In this document: positions 53,108-60,142 of the stretch, piece by piece | How positions within the stretch are numbered: the first letter of the stretch is position 1 | How the letters are laid out: each line of letters begins with the position of its first letter | Assembly (NCBI GenBank): GCA_028279985.1 | Contig: JANQMR010000016.1 | Location: 186,001-250,000 of the forward strand | Source of the DNA: Woeseiaceae bacterium | GTDB lineage: Bacteria > Pseudomonadota > Gammaproteobacteria > Steroidobacterales > Woeseiaceae | Direction of reading: 5' to 3' | Length of the DNA stretch: 64,000 bases | Notes under the pieces: generated by a model | Told to the model about the DNA's origin: nothing | What the model saw: the letters and a program-made list of their open reading frames with translations, nothing else | The model's database searches: none | Made by a program: the position numbers and the translations under genes

Positions 53108-55357
53108 CTAGTTCCAGTTGTAGCTTGCGGATATTCCGTAGGTCCTCGAGTAGCCGGCTGTCTTGAGTACTGCACCCAGACCGATCAAGTCGTTTATATA
53201 CTGCGTGTATTCTTCATCTGCCAGATTTTGGACAAACAAGGAAACGTCCCATCTACCGTCGTCTGCCATCAAACCTACTCGAGCATTCAATAACACGTAG
53301 CTATCGATGGCAGCTACCGGTGTATTCGGTACTTCACCGAACTGATCGCCCTTGTAAGTTCCGTCAAACTGAAAATAGACTTCTTTGTCGGTTGCAAATG
53401 CTTGTTGATATCGCGCCAACCAGTTACCTTGCCACTCCGGCGTGTAGTTCAGGTTGCTGCCGTTCAGGTTTTCGTTGCCTACTGCCGCGTTCGTTAGCTC
53501 AGTATCCGAGTAGGCGATTCCTGCGCGAATTTCCAAAGCATCCGTAGGCAACCACTTGATGTCGGATTCCGCACCGAAGACGTCTGCATCTGCACCGTTG
53601 TTGAATCGAAAGACAGTGAACGACCCGCCTCCGGGTAATGGCAGTGTTTCACCGATTTGAAGAATTACATCCTGATAGTCGTACGCATAGATGGACGCGT
53701 TCCACTGCAGACGGCCATCGGCCAAGGTTGCCTTCGTTCCGATCTCGTATGCGATCAGTATTTCCTCGTTGAATGGCTGCAGTTCCGCATCCGAGAACGC
53801 CAGATTGCCGTTGAAGCCGCCACTCTTGAAGCCCTTGGATACGGTTCCATAGACCAGCCAGTCATCGTCCGGGAAGTAGTCCAAGCCAAGCTTCCAGGAG
53901 ATATCGTCGAAAGATATCTCATCGGTCAGTGACGCGAGAATCACCGGCGGGTCGAACGACACGCCTTCACCGCCTATGACTGGCGGCGTAATCGTGGCCT
54001 CCGTAAATCCGTCAAATGACCGCTCTTCGTTGGTGTAACGAAGGCCGGTCGTTAGTCGGAACGTATCCGACAGTTGCCACTCTCCGCTGGCGAACAAAGC
54101 GATGGAGTCGGATTCTTGGACATAGATCGCATTCAAGCCGCCGGGAGCCGGGAAATCGGTACCTAGGAATTCCTGTTTCGGCGTATCGATCTTGTCGCTT
54201 GAGTAGTATGCACCGACAATCCAGCCAAATGAACCGTCGCCGTAGGAAGACAATCTCAATTCCTGGCTGAATTGATCGATTTCGTTTTGAAAGAGGTCAT
54301 CGACAATGATTTGCGGAAAACCGTCGGCGTCTTCTGCCGAGAACCGCTCCAGATTGCCGTACGCTGTAATCGACGTTAACCGGAGGTCGCCTACGTCCCA
54401 GTTGACCGCGACATTTACTCCCACACTTTCCAAGATCTGTGAATTGGGCAGCCCGAGACTGCTGGTAAACGGGTCGTTATCAATCTCCTGGTTTCCGAGC
54501 AGGTCGAAGCAATCGGCTTCTCCTCCCTTCAATGATCCATCAAGATACGCCGGGCACGGTGCCGTCCCGGCCGCATTCAAGGCCGGCAACATATTGTATT
54601 GGGCCCCCTCCGAATCTTCGCGACCGCCATGGACATTCAGGTTGATGTCCAGCGTGTCTGACGGTGTGAAGTTGAGCTGCGCGCGAAGGCCCCACCATTG
54701 ATCGATGCCGCCCAGGTCTCTGTTCAAGAACCGGCTGTACCAAGGTCCGTCGTCTTGTGTCTTGTAAAATCCCGATACGCGGCCGGCAACCGTGTCCGTC
54801 AGACCGCCGTTGAGATGAAAATCGACTCGGGCCGCGCCGTAACGCCCGTAGGTACCGGTGACGCCGGCGTCGAACTCCTGGCTTGGTTTCTTGCTAAAGA
54901 AGTTGACCGCGCCGCCTGTCGTATTTCTTCCGAAGAGCGTGCCCTGTGGCCCTTTGAGTATTTCGACGCGTTCCATATCGAAGAGCCCGAAATTGAGAAA
55001 CGCAGAAAACGACTGATATACCTCGTCCAGATGAACAGCCACGGGAGAGCTGTTGTTCGGCGCGAAGTCGTTCAATCCTACGCCCCGCAATGCAAAGTTC
55101 GGCAAGTTACTACCCACGGAGTAGCTCACAACCAGGCCTGGCGTCTGCATCATCAAATCGCGCGGATCGTCGAAGCCGAGTTGATTCAGGTCGTCGCCGC
55201 TGAGCGCAGTGATTGTGATACCCACATCCTGAACGCTTTGTTCTCGCTTTTGTGCGGTGACGACCACTTCTTCCAACACCTGACTTTGAGCAATCGGAGT
55301 GCAAAGTACGCAGGATGCGAGAATGGGCAGCGAGAGGAATTGCTTACTTTTGGACAT
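53108..55357 (-). CDS. TonB-dependent outer-membrane receptor
   Basis: 749 residues from ATG 55357 (AGGGGGAAACCT upstream). Signal peptide to about residue 25 (ASCVLCTPIAQSQ). TonB box VLEEVVVTAQKREQS, plug with LRGVGLNDFAPNNSSPV, VHLDEVYQ, MERVEILKGPQGTLFGR. Barrel to the end (SRTYGISASYNW). A double cysteine site in CPAYLDGSLKGGEADC may form a loop disulfide. Classic CirA/FepA-like length, without STN domain. Likely brings in the nitrogen compound handled by the operon downstream (inference). Its own leader carries two palindromes. Confidence 0.92.
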   Translation of the reverse strand: MSKSKQFLSLPILASCVLCTPIAQSQVLEEVVVTAQKREQSVQDVGITITALSGDDLNQLGFDDPRDLMMQTPGLVVSYSVGSNLPNFALRGVGLNDFAPNNSSPVAVHLDEVYQSFSAFLNFGLFDMERVEILKGPQGTLFGRNTTGGAVNFFSKKPSQEFDAGVTGTYGRYGAARVDFHLNGGLTDTVAGRVSGFYKTQDDGPWYSRFLNRDLGGIDQWWGLRAQLNFTPSDTLDINLNVHGGREDSEGAQYNMLPALNAAGTAPCPAYLDGSLKGGEADCFDLLGNQEIDNDPFTSSLGLPNSQILESVGVNVAVNWDVGDLRLTSITAYGNLERFSAEDADGFPQIIVDDLFQNEIDQFSQELRLSSYGDGSFGWIVGAYYSSDKIDTPKQEFLGTDFPAPGGLNAIYVQESDSIALFASGEWQLSDTFRLTTGLRYTNEERSFDGFTEATITPPVIGGEGVSFDPPVILASLTDEISFDDISWKLGLDYFPDDDWLVYGTVSKGFKSGGFNGNLAFSDAELQPFNEEILIAYEIGTKATLADGRLQWNASIYAYDYQDVILQIGETLPLPGGGSFTVFRFNNGADADVFGAESDIKWLPTDALEIRAGIAYSDTELTNAAVGNENLNGSNLNYTPEWQGNWLARYQQAFATDKEVYFQFDGTYKGDQFGEVPNTPVAAIDSYVLLNARVGLMADDGRWDVSLFVQNLADEEYTQYINDLIGLGAVLKTAGYSRTYGISASYNWN

Positions 55358-55387
55358 AGGTTTCCCCCTAAATGACGTATGGATGGA

Positions 55388-55405
55388 ATCGGACCTTTCT
55401 CCGAT
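55388..55405. promoter_or_regulatory. Perfect 6-bp palindrome with 6-base spacer
   Basis: ATCGGA (55388-55393) and TCCGAT (55400-55405) flank CCTTTC. It lies 31 bases upstream of the TBDR start codon, where a repressor bound in the leader could block transcription. Confidence 0.35.
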
Positions 55406-55427
55406 CCAAGAAGAATCCATAGAAACC

Positions 55428-55457
55428 GTTTAAAATCGACAATAATCGAGATTAAAC
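55428..55457. promoter_or_regulatory. Imperfect 30-bp palindrome, possible TetR operator
   Basis: Outer arms GTTTAA (55428-55433) and TTAAAC (55452-55457), inner arms TCGA (55436-55439) and TCGA (55446-55449), with two mismatched positions on each side and a CAATAA centre. It lies in the TBDR promoter region, 140 bases from the TetR gene. The size and symmetry suit a TetR-family dimer pair. Confidence 0.45.
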
Positions 55458-55597
55458 AAGAAAAGCAAGCATTTTCTGGCAGTTATTTTCGTGCAAGGTG
55501 GTTATTTGTCGATTTTTATTGGTTTTTGCGTCGAGAATTGAAGCATCGCGTACGCCGGGAAGTCTCCGCGATCAGGTGGTGAGTTTGATTCCGGCCT

Positions 55598-56257
55598 CTA
55601 CCGGCCTTGCGCTCTTCTGTCCAGAATCGGCGGAAGGTACTCGGACAAATAGCCGATCGTGATCCTTTTGGCTTCTTCAACGGCACGTGAGGAGATCCGG
55701 CCACTCTCCATAACGGATAGGGAATAGACGAGATCAGTGATTTCCAGCACATAGAACCACATCGTTCGCTTGTTGCTTAGCGTCGGTACGACGAAATGGG
55801 TGGACAAAATGGAGTCGAATATCTCTGCGACTTTGTGGAAGTTTCTGCAGTCCGAAGAATGCTTGACCGCCGCTGGTACCCTCCCTGCAAGCAAGAGGCT
55901 GACGGCGGCAGGGTTTGCCCTATAGATGTCAACCGAGCGTTCGAGAATCAGCCCGACAAGGTCTGTCCACGTGTCCTTCTCGGCGACTTGATAAGGTTCT
56001 TGGTGAGCCTGGACGAAACGATCGCCGAGAATTTCCGCGACATCTTCAAATACGCCGAACTTGTTCGTATAGTAGTGATATGCCGATGCAGCGGGAACGG
56101 CGGCTTTTTCGCATATGTCGTTAAAACTGATCTCATCCGGCCGGCTATCGACAAGTAATTCCAGCGCTGCTTTTTGCAGCACTTTTCGGCGTTCGACGCC
56201 ACGTGCATACTTCGTGGCGCTTTCACGTTTCTCGCCTAACTTGTTTCTGACTGCCAT
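55598..56257 (-). CDS. TetR-family transcriptional regulator
   Basis: 219 residues. N-terminal helix-turn-helix (about 25-70: VLQKAALELL, ISFNDICEKAAVPAASAYHYYTNK), then a helical ligand and dimer domain with ETDLVYSLSVMESGRISSR-like ending. The YHYYTNKFGVFEDVAE phrase is typical. It is transcribed toward the TBDR and polyamine operon and very likely represses one or both; candidate operators are at 55388 and 55428. The ligand is not predictable. A ribosome site before ATG 56257 is weak. Confidence 0.9.
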   Translation of the reverse strand: MAVRNKLGEKRESATKYARGVERRKVLQKAALELLVDSRPDEISFNDICEKAAVPAASAYHYYTNKFGVFEDVAEILGDRFVQAHQEPYQVAEKDTWTDLVGLILERSVDIYRANPAAVSLLLAGRVPAAVKHSSDCRNFHKVAEIFDSILSTHFVVPTLSNKRTMWFYVLEITDLVYSLSVMESGRISSRAVEEAKRITIGYLSEYLPPILDRRAQGR

Positions 56258-56645
56258 TCGAAAGAATTATCCAGAATCGAGAATCGATTGCCAGCCGGGT
56301 AACCGTCTCAAGATAGACAACTGTAGCCCGGATCACAACTGCGACGGGCGTATGGGTAGATACAACGACATTCCGTGTCCAGTTTCTCTTGCAGTGGAAC
56401 GATATGTGAATAATCGGTGGGTAGCGGCGGCGGACCTGAGGTGGTCCGGTGAATGTCCGCCGTCTCCCGGTCGAGGTTCTGATCGACGCGCCGGCAGCCG
56501 ATGACGACGAGTGCGCGCTGCTCGAAGGGGCCGCGTGAACCAACGACATGAGCTTTTGCAGCCGTTGATTACTTTTCCTACTTCGATCGCTTGCTTAGTG
56601 GGCGCTGAACACAAATAATGGGTCCGGGCTATTCGATTGGATCCA
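56258..56645. other. Divergent promoter region of TetR and GntR genes
   Basis: 388 bases with no convincing gene. It must hold promoters for both regulators. A short frame from GTG at about 56441 (29 residues, MNVRRLPVEVLIDAPAADDD, ending at 56529) looks coding-like but has no recognised family and no ribosome site. The VanR-type operator at its right end overlaps the GntR start. Confidence 0.5.
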
Positions 56646-56647
56646 AT
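56636..56647. promoter_or_regulatory. VanR-type operator, perfect 12-bp palindrome
   Basis: ATTGGATCCAAT, a perfect palindrome, overlaps the first two bases of the GntR start codon (56646). The same 12 bp is the operator known for the vanillate regulator VanR of Caulobacter (from memory). A near copy lies at 57521. It suggests tight self-repression. Confidence 0.75.
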
Positions 56648-57314
56648 GGGCTCAGAGCTGGCAGGCAAGCCGAGAACGACCGCAGAGTGGCTTTTTCACG
56701 AGTTGCGCGATGCGATCATTCGCGGCGCGTACCCGGCGGGAAGCCCGATCAGGCAGGATGAAGTCGCGTCGAAGTACGAGGTCAGTCGAATGCCGGTCAG
56801 AGAGGCGATGCGCCGCCTCGAGGCAGAAGGACTCGTCAACCAGCGTCCTCACCGTGGTGCCGTCGTTGCCGACCTGGACGCGGACGACGCCTTGGAGCTC
56901 TTCGAAATCCGGACCGAGCTCGAATCGCTTGCGGTCCGGCGTTCGTTTCCCCGATTGGACGAAACCCAGATTGCCGCAATCGAGTCCTCGCATCTCGCCT
57001 TGCAAAAGTCGTCGAAGAAGCAAATTCTTCAACGCCATCGGGATTTTCATCTGTCGCTATACGTCGGTGCCGGAAAGAGACTTCAGAAGCTCATCGGTGA
57101 ACAGCTAGATTCCTCGCAGCGTTACCACCTGCGCTTCGGCCGGCCCGAGATGGAAGTTTCCAGACGGGACATGCAGGAACACCGGCAGCTAGTGGTTGCC
57201 GCCAAGAACCGTGATGTCGAGACTGCAACCCGCATCATTCGGGAGCACGTCGGCGGCGGTGGGGCTGCCATTGCAAGATCCATCGAAGAAAGAAGCAATA
57301 AGAATAAACAATAA
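56646..57314 (+). CDS. GntR-family regulator, FCD type, VanR-like
   Basis: 222 residues from ATG 56646 (TTG 56637 is possible; neither has a clear ribosome site, so leaderless translation may occur). N-terminal winged helix about 10-75 (FHELRDAIIRGAYPAGSPIR), recognition helix VSRMPVREAMRRLEAEGLV; the SRMPVR form, instead of the common SRTPVR, is also found in VanR. C-terminal FCD effector domain (about 85-215: ELFEIRTELESLAVRRSF, HRDFHLSLY, EHRQLVVAAKNRDVETA) has the His/Asp pattern that binds metal and a carboxylic acid. It probably represses itself and the S41-TBDR locus, and is released by an acidic or aromatic ligand (inference). Confidence 0.9.
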   Translation: MGSELAGKPRTTAEWLFHELRDAIIRGAYPAGSPIRQDEVASKYEVSRMPVREAMRRLEAEGLVNQRPHRGAVVADLDADDALELFEIRTELESLAVRRSFPRLDETQIAAIESSHLALQKSSKKQILQRHRDFHLSLYVGAGKRLQKLIGEQLDSSQRYHLRFGRPEMEVSRRDMQEHRQLVVAAKNRDVETATRIIREHVGGGGAAIARSIEERSNKNKQ

Positions 57315-57489
57315 GTTCCCAGACTCGTAGCCGTTACATCCTCGCGGCTATTCGCAGTCATTCATCTCCAGCCAAGTGCCTGGCGCGGGGTCGGTCAAGG
57401 GCCGGGTCTTCGGGTAGCCGTGAAGAAGTCCCTGGACAGTGGGTCTTCGGCTTAGGCATTACATCGCGAGACGAAATCCGCCTTGCTTG

Positions 57490-57518
57490 TTGACATTTCA
57501 CGGAGATTGGCGTCTACT
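57490..57518 (+). promoter_or_regulatory. Predicted sigma-70 promoter for the S41/TBDR locus
   Basis: TTGACA (57490-57495) is a perfect -35 box. Seventeen bases later TCTACT (57513-57518) matches four of six positions of a -10 box. The operator starts two bases after it, so transcription would begin inside the operator. A 54-base leader precedes the ATG at 57572. Confidence 0.6.
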
Positions 57519-57520
57519 AA

Positions 57521-57539
57521 ATTGGATCCAAGATCCAAT
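57521..57539. promoter_or_regulatory. GntR (VanR-type) operator in the S41 promoter
   Basis: ATTGGATC (57521-57528) and GATCCAAT (57532-57539) with CAA between. The left part, ATTGGATCCAAG (57521-57532), matches 11 of 12 positions of the operator at 56636. It directly follows the promoter, the position for repression. Confidence 0.7.
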
Positions 57540-57571
57540 TTCACAAGAACAACACAGACAGACGCAATCGA

Positions 57572-60064
57572 ATGCGATGCCATGAACGCAGTTTGAAGGG
57601 GCGGGAATTCGGCGCTACAGGGGCGATACGCCGCTTTTTCGTGCTCGTTGTCCTGACCGCAGTATTCACGAATCCGGCTCGAGCCGATGACCTATCCAAT
57701 GACCTATCCAATGACGTGTCCGATGAGGTATCCAATGAGGCATCCAGCGGGACGGTCGGGTATCCGGAATCGCTCATTCGCATCTGGAGTACGGTGCGAG
57801 TATCCCATCCTTGGGTCGGAGAAGACCTGTCGGGATGGGATCGGGCCTTCGTAAAAGCCGTCGAGCAGTCCCTGGACGGCGCGGATTGCGATTCGTTCGG
57901 GCTTGCACTTAGAGAAATGTTGGAATCCCTCGGGGACCCGGAAACTCGCGTGGCCCAAGCTCGAAATCGGAACGATGCCGGATTGCAACCGGTCGTCGCC
58001 GAGCGAGCGATAAGGCCAGCGCTGTCCTGGCTCGACGAGCAAACCGCGATCATCGACGTAAGAGACTGGCTGGGCTTGACCATCGGTGCAGGCGGGCTCA
58101 ACGCGATGCACAATCCCATGTTCGTCGACGTCTTCGCCGAAGCCGAATCCGCCAGGACGCTTGTACTCGACCTTCGGAGAACGGACCGGCCTGCCGGCGC
58201 CGGCGGTTTCGATAGCGGCGCATTCATGCTCTCGGCCGTTCTGCGTCGCGAACTGCCGCTAATCCTTAAAAAACCGCTGGTAATGCCGACAACGGCGAGC
58301 CGCCAACACTACGGATACTCGAATCAGGGCATCACGAGTGAGTTCTATCACTCCGGCCACTACATACGCGACCACAAGCTCGTCGAAGCGGAAAACACAA
58401 ACGCCGGGAAACCTGCCGCTATCGCGGTTTGGATAAACGAACCCGAGTCGGATGCTCACCTTGCAATCGTTGACCTGATCGCAGCGCTTCAAGACTCCGG
58501 CAACGGTATCGTAGTTGCCGCTTCAAAGCGCGCAACGCATGTCGACCCTTATGCGTATCCGGTTCCGGTGTTGACGGCATGCGGATTCGAAGCGCGCCTT
58601 CGCACGTCGGTGATGGTCAACTCGGACGGTTCGTTCGGGTTCTCGCCTGCCGCGTTCGTTCAAGCGGGCGGCTCGGACAAGTTATGGCTCAATGCGACCG
58701 AAGAAGCGTTCGTTTCCGATACCGGAGACAGGCCTGCCGGCGGGCGCAGGTTTCCGCTCGTCGCCGAGAGTGATCCGAAGTACGAAGGCATGCGCGAGTT
58801 GTCCGTCGGATATCGATTGCTCGCTCTCGCGAAATTCTGGTCGGCGTTCAATCATTTCTCACCCTACAAGGAACTGACGGATCGGCCCTGGGACGCGACG
58901 TTGGCCGAATTCATACCGAAGTTCATTGCTGCAAGAGATGACCTGGAGTATGCAAAGTTGGTCGCGAAGCTCGGCGTCGAAACGAATGATTCGCATACGA
59001 GTATCTCGGCGCCGGCATTGACGGAGTACTTCGGAACGGCAACGGTACCGATAATCGCGAGAGAAATCGAAGGCCGGAGCGTGGTCGTTTGGACCGGTGA
59101 CGATGAAGCGCTCATGGACGTCGAACGAGGCGACATCATCGTGTCGATCGACGGGCAGGCGGCCGCGGATCGATTGTCCGATTTGCTGAGCTTGACGCCC
59201 GGATCGAATCGCGCGGCCCGAGTCAGGAATGCCCATTCCAGGATGTTCCACGGTCGGCCGGGTTCCCTGGCTAGCATCACATTGAAAGACGGCGACGGCC
59301 GAAGCAGGAAAGTTACGATTCGGCGAACAGATGGAGCCGCAGGGCGCTGGGTGCTCTACCGCGCTTCGAAAACAGCCGACGCCGCCGCGATCGTTTCCGA
59401 CGACATTGGATACATCGACATCCCGAGAGTCGGACCGGCAGACCTGGAGGGCGTCATCGAATCGACCGCAGGCGCCCGCGACTTCATCTTCGATATGCGC
59501 GGTTATCCAAATCTGCCGGTAACCGATTTTCTCGCCGAGCTCTCGGACTCGAGTGGGGTAGGCGCACTAATCGCGGTACCGATCGTGCGCAGTGTCAGTC
59601 AGGACACAAGCACCAAAGAAGTATCGAGACAACGTTTTTTTGCTGACGCAGACGCTCCGATTCCCGGCCACGTCGTCATACTCGTCAACCGTTGGACCCA
59701 GAGCGCGGCCGAGCATGCGGCGCTGTTTTTGAAGTCTGCGTTCGGGGATCGGGCGGTCATCGCAGGTGAGCCATCGGCCGGCGCCAATGGAACGATTACC
59801 TATGCCTATCTGCCCGGCGGCGTGACCGTGTCGTTCACCGGGATGAGTGTCGCATGGGCGAACGGAGACAAGCTTCAGCGTCTGGGGATTATCCCCAATA
59901 TCGTCGCGCGGCCGACGATCCGGGGTATCAGGGAGGGCCGCGATGAAGTGCTCGAAGCCGCCATCGCTCATCTCGAGTCCGTCCGATCGGTTAGCTCCGG
60001 GAGCGTGAGCAAAGTCGGCGAGTTCGCTGACGACGGACTCCGGTACCCGGGTACCGAAAGATGA
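57572..60064 (+). CDS. Two-module S41 family peptidase with N-terminal four-residue repeats
   Basis: 830 residues. Signal peptide (about 15-38, FFVLVVLTAVFTNPARA), then five four-residue repeats (DDLS NDLS NDVS DEVS NEAS). Residues about 50-400 and 405-830 are two copies of one fold: each starts with an IRIW/ALAKFW helix, an HP or PY turn and a DLEYAKLVAKLG-like helix. The second copy has a PDZ-like segment (RGDIIVSIDGQAAADR), DMRGYP, and the catalytic Ser711 and Glu714 in WTQSAAEHA, followed by GEPSAGANGT, as in S41 C-terminal processing peptidases. The first copy lacks the SAAE motif (EPESDAHLA instead). Start ATG 57572 has no strong ribosome site. Role: degradation of imported or surface peptides (inference). 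Confidence 0.88.
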   Translation: MRCHERSLKGREFGATGAIRRFFVLVVLTAVFTNPARADDLSNDLSNDVSDEVSNEASSGTVGYPESLIRIWSTVRVSHPWVGEDLSGWDRAFVKAVEQSLDGADCDSFGLALREMLESLGDPETRVAQARNRNDAGLQPVVAERAIRPALSWLDEQTAIIDVRDWLGLTIGAGGLNAMHNPMFVDVFAEAESARTLVLDLRRTDRPAGAGGFDSGAFMLSAVLRRELPLILKKPLVMPTTASRQHYGYSNQGITSEFYHSGHYIRDHKLVEAENTNAGKPAAIAVWINEPESDAHLAIVDLIAALQDSGNGIVVAASKRATHVDPYAYPVPVLTACGFEARLRTSVMVNSDGSFGFSPAAFVQAGGSDKLWLNATEEAFVSDTGDRPAGGRRFPLVAESDPKYEGMRELSVGYRLLALAKFWSAFNHFSPYKELTDRPWDATLAEFIPKFIAARDDLEYAKLVAKLGVETNDSHTSISAPALTEYFGTATVPIIAREIEGRSVVVWTGDDEALMDVERGDIIVSIDGQAAADRLSDLLSLTPGSNRAARVRNAHSRMFHGRPGSLASITLKDGDGRSRKVTIRRTDGAAGRWVLYRASKTADAAAIVSDDIGYIDIPRVGPADLEGVIESTAGARDFIFDMRGYPNLPVTDFLAELSDSSGVGALIAVPIVRSVSQDTSTKEVSRQRFFADADAPIPGHVVILVNRWTQSAAEHAALFLKSAFGDRAVIAGEPSAGANGTITYAYLPGGVTVSFTGMSVAWANGDKLQRLGIIPNIVARPTIRGIREGRDEVLEAAIAHLESVRSVSSGSVSKVGEFADDGLRYPGTER
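57686..57745 (+). repeat. 12-bp coding repeat, five units
   Basis: Five 12-base units of the form gatgacctatcc or aatgaggcatcc encode x-D/E-L/V/A-S four times over, plus DDLS. They follow the signal peptide cleavage site of the S41 protein directly. Unit length is a multiple of three, so copy number can change without a frameshift. Confidence 0.85.
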
Positions 60065-60142
60065 ACACTGCGTCATCGTTCGCATCAACAATCATCAAGT
60101 TCAGTTGCGCCGGAAAGGTGCGCCCGACGGGGGGAGGTTCTT

